A DNA stretch of 64,000 nucleotides from Blastomyces gilchristii SLH14081 (GCF_000003855.2 NW_003101678.1:2045587-2109586), one strand, 5' to 3'; shown: positions 24,239 to 36,121, counted from the first letter of the stretch. Notes: generated by a model not told the origin, from the letters alone. Made by a program: numbers and translations.

Positions 24239-26477
24239 GATTCAGATTCCGATACGCTTCACAATATCTGGTTGGAGAGAGACTTGTATGCTTTTATACT
24301 CGACGCTCCATTTCTATAGACATTCTGGTTAAGAACTGTAGCTTCTTGTTGTTTCCTTTGTGAATCAGGTTATGAAACAACATTGAAACTGTTCAGTGTT
24401 CATTGAATCGGCCTTCCACCCTTGAAACATGAGGACGATATCTATAGAGAGGGCGAAGGCAAGAATAAAACCCACATCACATCACCTAGAAATTTTCCTC
24501 GAGCGCTAGCTACCCCAAACCCAACAGGGCTGAATATGTCCCTTGACACATTGCTTTAGCACCGGGTTGGTTGTACAGAAGCTACAGTGAACAAAGAGCT
24601 GTAACAAGGGGAAAAGAAAGTAAGTTACTGGTGTGAACAAATCATAATAGTCTATCATCACCAAGAGGAATGACACAGATACGACATATTCACCAGGTCC
24701 AACCTGGGCATGCCGTGTTTGATGCCTGACTTAGCAATACAAAAGGTTCCTTTATCTTCCATCAACATCCGCATTTCTGACATACTAGGTGCCTATGGTG
24801 GTCCCTTCTGTTTGTAGATGAGTTTTCTAACCAGTTGACAAAGCATTTCGTTAGGAGTATGCGATGTTGGGCAAATTAATCTAGTGAGCTGCTGTATCAA
24901 TTTTTTAGGGGAGTATCTCGCCTGGACAGTCATTCGTATCTAGGTATGCCCTGATCTGCCTAAGGCATATATATGTCTTCGCCCATCCATCGTGGAGAAA
25001 CAGCTGCTTGGCTTGCTCTCACTGGCGGAATCTACTAATAGATGAAGGATTTGTAGCAAGTGCTTCCTTCGGCCCAGTATTGATTAACCCGACAAAGTCC
25101 CAGAGCGGGCCGGAAGAGATGAATGTTTAGGCAATGCAGGTATATTAGACATATTAGACAGATGTATTTATTCATGTATTGTTCCCGCTTTTCTCCCCTT
25201 TCTCTCCTTGTTCATGTCTATCTTCTTTCCTTCTCCACGGATAAAAGGGAGGAATGCAGGAAAGAAAAAGAGGGAGAGAGAAGACACGTCTGTATGTTCC
25301 CAAAAGTTAAGATGTGTAGAAGACATTAAGAGACAATATTGCGAAATGAAAGCCGGTCATAAGCATTAAGAATCTTAAGAGGGTGAATGCACAAAAGGGA
25401 AAGGAGGGTTGGTTGGCTGAGGATAGTCAGATGGTAGTGATAGAGCGCAACCAATAATAAGAGTAGATTCAACAGCTAGAAATAGAGATTTAAAGAAGCC
25501 AAAGACGCAGTGAAGGAAACAGAGGTACGGCTTGGAAATAATAAGCGCAGAAGAAGAGGCAGAAGCAAGAAAGCTGACGCAAGAAATTGGAAATCCAAAG
25601 GCTCCGACGTGAGGAGTATAGGAGAGACAAAACGATAAAGAGACAACAAGATCAAAAAAATGAAATAGAGAAGCAGAAGACAACCGAGAATCCCAAATGA
25701 AGGCGTGTGGAAATAGATAACATGACAAACTAAGAGTTTCATATCCATTTAGCACAAACAAGGGACATTCCCACCAACCAACTCCACCCGCTGGAGCGAG
25801 ATATGGTAATAAATGATAAAAAATGTAAAGGAAGGGATGAAGGAGAGAAACGAGCATGAAGATAGTCTCCTAGATCATCTTGCAAGGCCGCGCGGAGAGT
25901 GTTCTCGGTTCGGAAGAAACCACTTAATCAGAATGCTTTAAAACATATTCAGTAGGTTCCCATAAAAGAAAATTTGTAGAATGAGTGATCCCACCACACC
26001 TCTTGTAGTGAATAGTTAGGAAACTGACAAAACGGCCAAAAGATAATGCACGAGGAACTTCACTGGGAAGATACAGAGAGGCGGCTAACATAGGATAAGA
26101 GAAAAATTGGGCGGATAGCAAAGCAAATATATTGCATGGTATATGTCTTAGGATGAGAATGAGGAAATATAAAACCAAAAGGAGAAAAAAAGAAAGAAAA
26201 AGAAAAGAAAAGAAAAGAGAGCGAAAGAAGAAAGTAAACAGTAAAAAAGAAACGGAAGCGATGAAGGGATGGTTTGACTTCACGGCATTATGGCACAATG
26301 GGTAACCTGATGGCAGATTATAAAAGGGGGGAATTAAAACTAAAAGAAGGATGTGCAAATGACTCCCCCGTTTGCCAGATAAACGCCGGATTATGATAAT
26401 GATGATGAGGATATGAATTGGCGATAAGAAAGGGAGCCTTTCTTATTCTTGGTCGTGGGGCTACGTTATTTGAATTT
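22720..26477. other. 3.8-kb gene-poor stretch
   Basis: No ORF here has recognisable motifs. The longest, 25375-25857 (-), is Leu/Phe/Ser-rich because it reads a polypurine-biased strand. Features seen are TACGGAGTA at 23348-23356, a T/A homopolymer block at 24193-24238 and a purine-rich run around 26170-26230. It may hold long UTRs, a non-coding RNA or decayed sequence; I cannot tell. Confidence 0.4.
24193..24238. repeat. Poly(T)-poly(A) homopolymer block
   Basis: A run of about 33 T is followed directly by about 12 A with no other bases. This could be a slippage product or the scar of two opposed poly(A) tails. Its exact length is unreliable in an assembly. Confidence 0.7.
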
Positions 26478-27620
26478 TTACTCGTCAGGGTTATACAGGT
26501 TCTGGTTGAGGATCTTGGTCATTGTGAACATGTGTATTCGGTCTTGTTTAAAGACCGCTCGCATGAGGTCATCGCATAGGATTTGGCGTCGATCAGATGG
26601 ATCTTGGAGGCTGTTTTCGCGTATATATTGCCACACCTTTTTCACAGTTTGAGGTCGAGAAAGCTGTGTGATGTTAGGAGGATATTCGAACAAGAGTAGT
26701 GAGGGGTAATATCTAGAGGAGAAAATACTCACCGTTATTTCACCGCCTAGAAGGGTAGAGAGCGTAGGGGATAACGTGAGGGGTTTCTTTAGGGGTGAAA
26801 GTCAATATGTCGTTGAAGTAGCTATAAGGTGGAAGGCCTTGAAAACTCACATGAAAACCACCCGTTCGCGTGACCTCCCTTTTGGGTTCCGAATCCGGCT
26901 CATCTAGGTCTGAATCGTCCTCCGCTTTCACTTTCTTTGATGTCTTTGACTTCGTAGCAGGTTTCTTTTTCTTGATAGGCGCAGCCTTCCTCGAATTTGC
27001 GCCTCTGGTAGGTCGCGCTCGTAGATTTTCCTCGGCTTGCAATTTGGCCGCCAAGATCGCGTCGGCAAGTTCTAAGTCTGACTTTCTGTTCTTCTTGGGT
27101 GGAGATTTATCTCCGGGATCTGAGGCGCTTTCAGGCTCTGCGCTGCGTTTTTGCGGGGAGGTAGATAGGGCGGGGGAGATGGGCTCGACCGTTGGGGCGT
27201 TGAGTTGACCATTCGACGAATGGCCGTTGACGGGGGAGGTAGATTCCGCCTGCTTCTCACTCTGTTCCGCAAAGATATCGAAGCGCTGCATAATTAGAAG
27301 TTTGATCGCGGCCTATAATCATAAACGCGTCAGAAACATAGCCGCCAAGGGGGATCTGGGAAAAGTCAGGATCGGCAGCCAGCCAGCCAACCTTGTGAGG
27401 GGTGATATCGTAGTCGACGGCATCTTGCAAGCCTCTCCGTATGCGCTTCTCCGATATAGTATTCAAGTCACTGGTAGCAAGGATGGAGTCGATGATTTTG
27501 ATATATGACGCTTGAACGTCGTCGGACACTGCATTGGCCGAATAAAGTCAGCGTTGATGTCATTAATTGCTTCATGTGTCATTGGCGCGGCAAGTCAGCT
27601 CGGGATATCTTACACTCCAT
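26478..27620 (-). CDS. DEK_C plus SWIB domain protein (Tri1/Uaf30-like)
   Basis: Five exons on the minus strand: 27620-27614, 27528-27392, 27312-26851, 26786-26733 and 26663-26478, giving 281 aa. The N-terminal DEK_C domain (residues about 5-60) reads ISEKRIRRGLQ...ITPHKAAIKLLIMQRFD and is only complete if 27313-27391 is removed as an intron with a GTTGGC donor. A basic, disordered middle follows (KKNRKSD, KKKKPATKSKTSKK). Residues 203-281 form a SWIB/MDM2 domain: KPLTLSPTLSTLLGGEITLSRPQTVKKVW..., ending HMFTMTKILNQNL. Yeast Tri1 and the RNA polymerase I factor Uaf30 share this layout, and SWIB domains also occur in chromatin remodellers. Exon 1 codes only MEL minus one base, so the start is slightly uncertain. 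The gene is divergent from eIF3b. Confidence 0.87.
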
Positions 27621-28880
27621 GTTTGCGAGCCTAGAATAGCCCTGAAGACGTTGAAGCTTCCCAGCTGGTTGAAATGTAAAAGAGATATTTAGGAAATTAA
27701 TCGCCGGTGCAGCTGGAGCTGTAGCAGGAGGTGGAACGAGTCCAATATGAGCTGGTCAGGTGGGTTGCCCTGACAGAGTGTCGCGGCAAAAGCTGGGATC
27801 AAAAGTAGCGCCAGAAAGCGTTAGTGCGCTTTGCTGGCGGTTGCTGGGGCTGGCGGGGTACGGTACGGTACTTGGAGCAGAAAAGTAAGTTATGGAATAA
27901 GATTGGCCAATATGAGTGGAGGACGAGTGGCTGGCAAGCTAGCAGTATCTAATAAGAACTTAAGAAGATGTTGGATGCATAGAGTATAAAAGCAATAAGT
28001 GATGGAATTTAAGAAGGACCTGAGAAATAAAGAAATATGGAATATCAAAGAGACATGAGAGGAATCAAGAGTAGGACAGCAGAAGGAGCAGGAGATGAAA
28101 CACACAATTGTTTTATAGGCGGAAAACAAAAAGGGAGTTACCGAGGAGAATGAAGGAAGAGCGGGTGGATGAACCAAAGCGGCGGGATGCTTGATGCAGC
28201 GCGGATAATTAGTAGAAAAGGGCCTTTTGGTTGGCTGCGGACGGGATTAGGGCGGGTTAGTTACTAGTGCCCCAAAGCATGGAAGTACGGAGTATATAAC
28301 TACTACTATATACGGAGTATGTACGGAGTATGTCCTTAATAATAAGCTAGGATAGGCCTGGAGCTGCGAGTACGGGGTACAGCGATAAAGAAAACTCAGG
28401 AGGAAAGTAACTATGGAAAGAGAATTTCACTCAGAGAACTAGTATGCATCTTCAGTAATATCTAGAAGCTCCCTCAGCCGTTGTGGTTAGCAGTTAGAGC
28501 TGGAGTGTTCTGCAAGCTCTGGAGGCGGGAAAGATTGCGAGTGAGGTGAGGTTGTTGATGATTGGTTGTACGCAGCATAGTATAGTATGCTTAAAATATC
28601 CGAGGCTGGAGCCGGACAGGAGCCTGAGGCTGAAATGATGAGTCAGACATGTGTCAGCGAAAAGCACGTGATCCCGGCCGCTTAGTCAGTGTCAGATATT
28701 GGACTAGGGCTAATTTAGGTATGGCGCTCTTTGGCACACACACATTTTGCCCGAATCGACTTGCAAGACGACCTCAGGAAGAAAGGCGTCGTGATCGTGA
28801 AAACCCGCAGTCGCTGCTCATCGCCTGCTTTCTCCGTATACCTTTCCTCCCATACACCGGTCTGACCGCCCTCTATCACC
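27621..28880. promoter_or_regulatory. Divergent intergenic region with TACGGAGTA cluster
   Basis: 1.26 kb between the SWIB gene (-) and eIF3b (+). Three TACGGAGTA motifs lie at 28286-28294, 28311-28319 and 28322-28330. Pyrimidine-rich sequence precedes the eIF3b ATG, as is common for fungal translation genes. No gene is seen. Confidence 0.5.
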
Positions 28881-29004
28881 ATGGCACCGAGTTTCGACAC
28901 CCTTTCAGAGCAGGATCTCCACGAGGAGGAGCTGGACATTGACTTTTCAGGTGTGTATTTTTTTTCCACTCGGGATTTCGTTAGGACCCAGAGCAGGATT
29001 GGTG

Positions 29005-29041
<37 letters not shown>

Positions 29042-31428
29042 GGGGGGTCTATTAATATGAAATTCCATGTTTCCCCGCTAATCACGTTTTGCAAACAGAT
29101 CTTAAGGCGCAATATGAAGTTAGGCTGGAGGAGGGCTTGGATGCCTTTGTCGTTATCGATGGGCTACCAATCGTGCCCGAAGAGAGCAAGCCGCGGCTCG
29201 TGAAATTCTTGCTGAAAAAATTGAACACCGTTGGTCGGACGCGCGAAGATGCCATTTTCATGCCCGTGAACGAGAATAAGATGTCCGAAGGGTGCGTTCA
29301 GACTTATATAACACCGAGGAACTAAACGGAGCGGGGGAAACCTGTTCAATGAAGAATAAACAAACTAATTCCTGTTCCTCCCTGATGATCTTCAGATTTG
29401 CTTTTGTCGAATACGAATCTCCCGAACAGGCCCTCGAGGCCACAAAACATCTCCACGGCACTCCCCTGGATAGAAAGCACACATTGGCAGTTAACAAACT
29501 TACGGATATCGATCGGTATGGACGTGAGGGCCGCATTGACGAGGAATATAAACCACCCACCATCGAGCCATTCCAAGAGAAGGAGCACCTTCGATCATGG
29601 CTAGGTGATCCTAATGCCCGTGACCAGTTTGTCATGTTCCGCGGAGACAAAGTTGGCGTGTTCTGGAATATGAAGAAGGATCCTCCGGAGAATATCGTTG
29701 ACCGGGAACACTGGACACAGCTTTTCGTACAATGGTCTCCGCAAGGCACTTTCCTTGCATCCGTGCATCCACAAGGCGTACAACTCTGGGGAGGACCCCA
29801 ATTTACCAAACAAAAACAATTCCCCCATCCATTCGTTCAGCTTATTGACTTCTCCCCCGGTGAAAGCTACTTGACAACCTGGTCACCGCGGCCGATTCAA
29901 ATCGAAGGGCCTCACCCAGTTCTTTCCTACGAGGAGGATGGGAAACATTTCATTATCTGGGACATCGCAACTGGCAAGCCGCTGCGGTCTTTTGTCAACC
30001 ATGACGTTCCTGCAGCCGCTGGTCCAGAGGGAGAGGTTGTGAAGAAGAAGATGCCATGGCCTACGTTCAAGTGGTCTTCGGATGAGAAATACGTTGCACG
30101 AATGCTTCTGGGTCAATCTATTTCCGTCTACGAACTGCCACGCATGAACCTCCTAGATAGAACATCTATTAAAATTGATGGAGTGACTGACTTCGAGTGG
30201 GCTCCCGCCACCCCCCAACGCGATGGAATCAGACAGTACGAACAGCTATTTTCCTTCTGGACCCCGGAAATCGGCAGCAACCCAGCGAAAGTTGGTTTGA
30301 TGAGTATCCCATCCAAGGAAATTGTCCGGACAAGAAACCTGTTCAACGTTTCCGACGTTAAGCTCCATTGGCAATCACTGGGTGCATACGTCTGCGTCAA
30401 GGTCGATCGACACTCCAAGTCAAAGAAATCCCTCGCCACGAACCTCGAAATTTTCCGTGTCAAGGAGAAGGGCGTGCCTGTTGAAGTGGTTGACTCTATA
30501 AAAGATACCGTTATTAACTTCGCTTGGGAGCCCAAGGGTGATCGATTCGTACTCATTACGACGCCCGAAGCGTCTCCCAATGCCGGAGTTGCCTCCAAGA
30601 CTGCTGTCTCATTCTTCTGCCCAGAGAAAGTCAAGGGTTCTGGCACGGGAAATTTCAGACTTATCCGTACCATCGAGAAGAAGACCAGCAATGCCATATA
30701 TTGGTCTCCCAAGGGCCGGTTCGTGGTTGTTGCCACCGTCCACGTACAACAAAGCTTCGACCTCGATTTCTGGGACCTTGACTTCGAGGGTGAGAAGCAA
30801 GAGAGCGAGAAGGACCTTTCTGCTAACCTCCAACTAATGAAGACCGCTGAGCATTACGGTGTCACTGACGTCGAGTGGGACCCAACCGGCCGCTATGTTG
30901 TCAGCAGCGCCAGCGCCTGGACTCACACTGTAAGTTTTGCATCCTTGCCTATTTAATGATTAAGAAACACAAAAAGAGATACTCTAAAAAACACTAACAA
31001 ACGTCTTATAGATGGAAAACGGCTACAACATCCACACATTCTCCGGCACCACAATCGCCGAACACCCAACGGAGAAATTCAAGCAGTTCGTGTGGCGTCC
31101 GCGTCCCCCAACCTTCCTCAGCAAGGAGGAGCAGAAACAGGTCCGCAAGAACCTGCGCGAGTACTCGCGCGAGTTCGAAGAGGAGGACAAATATGCCGTC
31201 GACATTGCTAACACGGCTATTGTCGAGATGCGCAAGAGAGTCCTTAACGAATGGACTGCCTGGGTACGCCGGGAGAAGGAGCTGCTGGATGAGGAGATTG
31301 AGGTACTTGGTCTGGATAAGGAGGAGGGTGTAGCTGGGGTGGCTACTGAAGAGGAGGAGACGGAGGGAACGGTGGTGGAAGAGATAATGGAGGAAATTAT
31401 TGATGAGACGGAGGAAATTATTGGATGA
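28881..31428 (+). CDS. PRT1: Eukaryotic translation initiation factor 3 subunit b (eIF3b/Prt1)
   Basis: Exons 28881-28950, 29099-29291, 29396-30929 and 31012-31428 give 737 aa, normal for fungal eIF3b. An acidic N terminus ([13 protein letters not shown]) precedes an RRM (residues about 37-125) with RNP2 FVVIDGLP and RNP1 EGFAFVEY, the latter rebuilt across intron 2. A WD-like nine-bladed propeller follows ([54 protein letters not shown]). The C-terminal helix region ([24 protein letters not shown]) is the eIF3g/eIF3i-binding part. The protein scaffolds eIF3 on the 40S subunit. The C terminus is very Glu-rich. Intron 1 contains a long T run, which makes its length unreliable but not its splice sites. 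Confidence 0.95.
29008..29047. repeat. Poly(T) then poly(G) tract in eIF3b intron 1
   Basis: About 33 T followed by seven G, between the donor at 28951 and the acceptor at 29097-29098. It is length-unstable and likely polymorphic. Confidence 0.75.
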
Positions 31429-32136
31429 GGTGTTTAATTGTTCCTTTTTTTTTAAATTTTTATTTTGAGACCGACTGTTACGAATTTCTGTTTTTTAAAC
31501 AATCCGGGCAATGGTTCGCGTTACCCGCTTTTGTTCTAAATGCTTTTTATTACTTTATGACCCTTCCCTTACCTTGAGATTGAAATTTCCATAGCTAGAC
31601 ACCCTTTGTTTTTCATGTGGTTGGGGGCAGGAGTAAATGTAGTGAGGTCATGTTAAGGTTGGGGCTAAAACACAAAAGCGGCTTAGTGAGCTTGTTTACG
31701 CCACGCTTAACTATCAGGAGAGGCATAACCTTCGTTCCCCGAAGGGGCGGCTAAAGCGCCGTGGACGTTGAGGGTACAAGGCAACATTATATATGCATAT
31801 GTGCAAATTTGGAACAGCTCGTCTGAGAATACAACAGACTTTGAGTGTTTTATTAGATTCGAGCTCGATCTGGACCCCAAGCGCCTAACATGGCGCTAGC
31901 CAGCTTCGGACAGCCAACTGAGAACTAGATTACGGATTGGAAGGACCTATAACTAGAACTTGGATAGGGGAGTAGCGTCTGGAAATTAATTCCCTGAGCT
32001 ACTACATAGCTAGCTACCCGTCATTTCGATAATATCTGCAGGTTAACGCAATGGTATATAACAGAAGCATTCTCATCGGTAAATCCCGAACTAACAACAC
32101 CCGTTTTTGTTTCTATACCGGGCCTGGGACGCACAT

Positions 32137-32196
<60 letters not shown>

Positions 32197-32216
32197 TTCT
32201 TCCTCCCCCTCCCCCC
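31429..32216. other. Convergent spacer eIF3b/dienelactone hydrolase
   Basis: 788 bp with both 3' ends and a pyrimidine repeat at its right edge. No gene is recognised. Confidence 0.5.
32141..32205. repeat. (TC)n microsatellite
   Basis: An interrupted CT/TC dinucleotide run ending a few bases from the stop codon of the dienelactone hydrolase gene, probably in its 3' UTR. The minus-strand ORF of Arg-Glu repeats over it is an artefact of the repeat. Confidence 0.85.
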
Positions 32217-33285
32217 TCACAAATGCACATCAAACCACGTAGCTGCCTGAATAAATGCCTGCTCCTTGGCGAACTTGGCCTCTTTATTACTTAGGTCACC
32301 GCGGACGGCGAAGCCGTGCTGGACGCCGCTGAACAGGTTGATTTGCCAGGGGAAGCCAACTCTTGAGAGGATTTCCTCGGACTCGTGGCGGAGGTTTGAT
32401 GGGAAGATGGTGTCGGTTTCTGTTGTGGTGAGCTTTTCTTTTTCTTTTTCTTTTTCTTTTTCTTTTTTTTATTTATTTTTTTTATTTTTCTTTTTTTTTT
32501 AAGGCGCTGGAGTGGGGGATCTCCTTACCGGCAGCGGAAATGGCATATGGACCCTTGATAGCTCGCAACTCTTCTGGCGCAACGAAGGATGGATGCGCGA
32601 CGTATCCGACATCAATCCCTCCGCCTTCTTTCATGAATCGAGTAGCGTACTACATGTATACATGTAGGTAGATAGAGAAGAGTTGTTAGAAGAGAGATAC
32701 AACAACCATTCAACCCCCCCTCCCCCACTAACAAAAATAATAATAATAATAAAATAAAAAATAAACCTAACAAACCTTCGCACCAAAACAATACCCCACC
32801 GACGCAACCCTCTTGATGCTCAAAGTCTCCCGCACATACTTAATCGTCGCAGCCGCAATGGGGTCGACGGCCTCTGTGGTATAATCCTTCAGCCAGGCCA
32901 TGATGTCTATGCCACTCATGACCTGGTTCATGGTCAGGGCATTGCCGTGGAACAGGTCCGGGATCACGACCAGGTAGCCGCGGGCGGCAAAGTCGTCCGC
33001 GACGAGTTTGACATTGTCGGCTAGACCTAGGATGTCGGTGAAGATAATGATGGCTTTTTCTAGCTTGGTGGTCGTGGCGGAGGCAGGGGGGTGGGAGATG
33101 TATGTGTCGACTGGATGGCGGTCGGGGTGAGTTGTTAGTAACTTTATTTTTATTATGCTGGTATGCTTTAATTTTCTGATTGGTTTTATATACATACTGT
33201 CGCCAATTTTCTTGATCTCGCCCGAGGCTATTCCCATGTGCTTGAACCCGCGGGTGCAGCAAGCGCCTGGCGGGTGGGAGGCCAT
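32217..33285 (-). CDS. Dienelactone hydrolase family protein
   Basis: Four exons on the minus strand: 33285-33198, 33110-32776, 32649-32529 and 32419-32217, giving 248 aa, the usual length. The start MASHPPGACC is typical of fungal members. The nucleophile elbow is GYCFGAK with Cys137. The other triad residues are Asp184 (in ETDTIFP) and His216 (in GVQHGF). The fold is a single alpha/beta hydrolase domain without a signal peptide, so it is probably cytosolic. The family hydrolyses dienelactones in aromatic breakdown, but most fungal members have unknown substrates. Intron 3 (32420-32528) carries a long CTTTTT-type repeat. Splice junctions join in phase and restore KIGDIDTYISHPP. Neighbours give no pathway hint. 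Confidence 0.9.
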
Positions 33286-33758
33286 GTTTACTTGTGTATT
33301 TAGGATGGCAGGATGTGATGGGAGGAGGAAGCTAGAAAGATAGATGTCTTAAGTGTTGGGATTGAAGTCTACGGCTTCTAGTTATAGTGTAGGTCTGTCT
33401 TGTAACGGACGGTTTTGTATATAATAATAGCCCTGATACGCGATACCCGTGGATAATCCCGTCAGGCAGCTGGTAGACATCGGCATTAACTTACTCACTG
33501 TGCCCCGCCTTTTAGTGACAGCATTAGCTGTAAATTCTCACACCCCTTTGACTGCTGCCCCTCATCCCGAAGACTCCACACCAACTTGCATTACAGCACA
33601 ACTAGAGTTGCATCAACAAGAAGGGAATTGGACCACATACTGTTGATCACTGCTGTGAAGTGAAGTGATTATCAATCAGGCATGGGATTAGTGTGCGGTG
33701 GTCTCATTTCATTTCCTTTTTTCCCCCTCGCTTTGATTGCCTGCCATAGTGATAGATG

Positions 33759-33795
<37 letters not shown>

Positions 33796-34033
33796 AATAA
33801 AAGATAAAAAGAACCCCTGAAAATACCAGCTCGGATACATTATTCAGTCATTCAGCCTGGATAATAGCATCTGATATGTAGTTAGTTACCTATATGATTA
33901 AACCCCTTTGCTGCTGGCGGACATAGCCCCTACATCATCTATCAAGCCGAAGCCGTCAGCTCAAAAGAAGGCTAGAGAAACCTCGGAATGTTCCTGGGAT
34001 TGATTATTAATCGCGCAGTCTCCAGTTTGTAAT
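33286..34033. other. Intergenic with (AT)n microsatellite
   Basis: Upstream region of the dienelactone hydrolase gene. It holds a (TA)n run at about 33762-33792. No gene is seen. Confidence 0.5.
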
Positions 34034-34411
34034 TGTTGGGGGTCCCGGGTTGATCGGCCCTTCTACCAGCAGTGCGCTGGTGGTGATTGAGCTCCTTTAC
34101 CCCAGTAGCCTACAGTTCGTAATAATAGAATGGAGAAGAGGTCAATAAAACTTAATTAATATTGTAAAAATAAAAAGTATTTATATTAATACTATTAAAT
34201 TTATAAAAAAAAGACACAGAAATTATTTAAAATATAATTAATCTATAAATATTAAATATAACTTCATTGGATAAATTGATTAAAAATTGTGAATATAAAG
34301 AGATAGATAGTAAATGTTGAGATAGTAACTTAACTTACTCTACTGGGGCAAAAGAGCTCAGTCACCACCAGCGCACTGGTAGAAGGGCCGATCAACCCGG
34401 GACCCCCAACA
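34034..34411. mobile_element. 378-bp terminal-inverted-repeat element (MITE-like)
   Basis: Two near-identical inverted arms, 34034-34108 and 34340-34411, begin TGTTGGGGGTCCCGGG and continue through the GATCGGCCCTTCTACCAG segment. They enclose about 230 bp of extremely AT-rich sequence. The left arm has a 3-bp CAG insertion relative to the right, and a few transitions separate them. There is no ORF inside. I see no convincing target-site duplication, so the superfamily is unknown. It is unrelated to the 506-bp MITE found later. Confidence 0.75.
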
Positions 34412-34748
34412 GTTAACTTATATAAGTTAAGTTACAGGCGCTTACAAATCATCTAGCGCCTAACTAGTTAGTGCCTGTGGCTGATATTACATTAACTACT
34501 GTCTATGGTATGTTTAATTTTGAGAAAGACCAACGGAGTTAAGAAAACAATCAAGGTGAAGCAGCAGGATAGTTACAAAAGTGAATCACTCCATGCATAA
34601 AGATGTCGCTCTCCGCTCCTTCAATGGCTGGATATCACTTCCTACTTCCTTCTCCCTTCCTCCGCTCCCTTGATACCGATACAACTCTCTGGCGGCGGAT
34701 AGATAGATCATCATATATACAAATCCCTTCAACAAGCGTCATAGAACA
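34412..34748. promoter_or_regulatory. Upstream region of the NmrA-like gene
   Basis: 337 bp between the inverted-repeat element and the ATG. AT-rich at first, then pyrimidine-rich near the start codon. No specific site is recognised. Confidence 0.4.
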
Positions 34749-35869
34749 ATGGCCCCCGCAAAGTTCCTCATTACAGGCTCAACCAGCGGCCTAGGTGCTT
34801 CTGTCCTCGCCACGCTTTACAAATCCGTCGACAACCCGGCGGAGATCATAGCTANNNNNNNNNNNNNNNNNNNNNNNNNNNNNNNNNNNNNNNNNNNNNN
34901 NNNNNNNNNNNNNNNNNNNNNNNNNNNNNNNNNNNNNNNNNNNNNNNNNNNNNNTCAACCCCCGTTGTAAGCGTGGATAGGAGGGCGAAGCAGCATTCAA
35001 ATGTCATCGAGGCGGCGAAGAGGGCTGGTGTCGGCCATGTATGAATTTCTTTTTTATTAATTCCATCCTTGGTCCTAAGAATCTATAGAATTTACTCCAA
35101 AACAATTCTTAGCTTTACTTACCTGTTCTGTGAGGTTCTGTAATAGGTATACTACTCCAGCCTCGCATTTGGCGGCTACGGATCACATTCAAAGGCCGTC
35201 GTGCAGACATCTCATTTAATCACAGAAGAGCAATTGAAAAAGTACTAGTCGCCCCCATTTTCCCTATACACTCCTTACTAACATCCCCCAGATCCGGCAT
35301 CCCCTACACCTCCATCCGCGAAGGCATCTACGCAAGACGCCTTCCCCGTCTTCGCCTCCTGGTACCCGGACACAACCACCATCTACATCCCTACCGACTG
35401 CGCCATCGCCTGGACCTCCCGCACCGAGCTCGGCGAAGCCAACGCAAAACTCATGCTGCGTGACCCAGCCACCCTCCCATCCCTCCTCCAAAATAGCCAC
35501 GACAACAACATCGCCCTCCTCACGGGACCGCGCGCCTATACCTTTGCAGATCTCGCCGAGGCCCTCACGCGTGCCACGGGCAAGAAGGTAACTCTGCAGA
35601 AGATCCCGCGGGAAGAGTATGCGGCGCTCGTGGCGGCCGAGGACGCCAAGGAGGGCCATGGCGGGAAATCGGCGGAGTTCTTCGAGGTATGGGGTACTTT
35701 GCTGGATGCGGCGGCCCAGGGGGAGGCGGAGATGGTGAGCCCGCTTATGGGGGAACTGCTGGGCCGTCCGCCACGGGATGGCTTGGGGTATATCGAGGAG
35801 CTGGTGAAGGAGGCGGCGCCGCGGGGCGGGTATACGTGGCATCAGAATTATGATGTGGAGAGGGAGTAG
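34749..35869 (+). pseudogene. NmrA-like NAD(P)-binding protein, with assembly gap and frameshift
   Basis: Exon 1 starts at 34749 (MAPAKFLITGSTSGLG, a Rossmann glycine motif) and runs into 100 Ns. After the gap, coding resumes (STPVVSVDRRAKQHS...GVGH) to 35038, then 35147-35241 (VYYSSLAFGG) and from 35292 (SGIPYTSIREGIYA). At 35334-35335 an extra A breaks the frame. The next frame continues DAFPVFASWYPDTTTIYIP... to the TAG at 35867-35869. This is the NmrA/HSCARG family: redox-sensing or quinone-reductase-like short-chain dehydrogenase folds, some of which bind transcription factors. The extra base sits 380 bp from the gap, so an assembly error is as likely as a real lesion. The C-terminal half is GC-rich and otherwise intact. 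Confidence 0.75.
34855..34954. other. Assembly gap of exactly 100 N
   Basis: A placeholder-length gap inside exon 1 of the NmrA-like gene. The flanks are coding but not in the same frame if the gap is taken literally, so its true size is unknown. Confidence 0.95.
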
Positions 35870-35971
35870 ATGAGAGATTTGCTCTTTTTTTTTTTCGCTG
35901 TATGAAATGGTTCTCCTGTGTTTGTTTTTGCTTGATTTACATAGTTTATAATTTATGATTTTGAAGGAGGT

Positions 35972-36121
35972 AAGTAGGCAAGCCAGTGAGATTATAAATT
36001 TCATGTTTGATCTCATTTGATCTGGTCTCATACCTTTCTTGATGCAAGTCTCATCAGAACTAATCATTAAAAAAAATATGAAAAGTGACTAGAAATCAGA
36101 GCTTAGAATGAAACTATAACG
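35972..36121 (+). mobile_element. Truncated left end of the 506-bp MITE
   Basis: Shares the left 130-150 bp of the 506-bp element (GATTATAAATTTCATG onward, CATTAAAAAAAATATG) and stops abruptly near 36120. It lies just beyond the NmrA-like stop codon and marks the start of the repeat half. Confidence 0.65.

Noticed and set aside
25375..25857. A 160-aa membrane-like protein on the minus strand
   Set aside because: Leu/Phe/Ser richness follows from the purine-biased plus strand. There is no domain, and an overlapping frame has the same character.
32021..32233. Arg-Glu repeat protein on the minus strand
   Set aside because: Translation of the (TC)n microsatellite.
34855..34954. Continuous reading frame through the N gap
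   Set aside because: The gap is a 100-base placeholder. Frames on either side do not match at that length, so no protein should be read across it.
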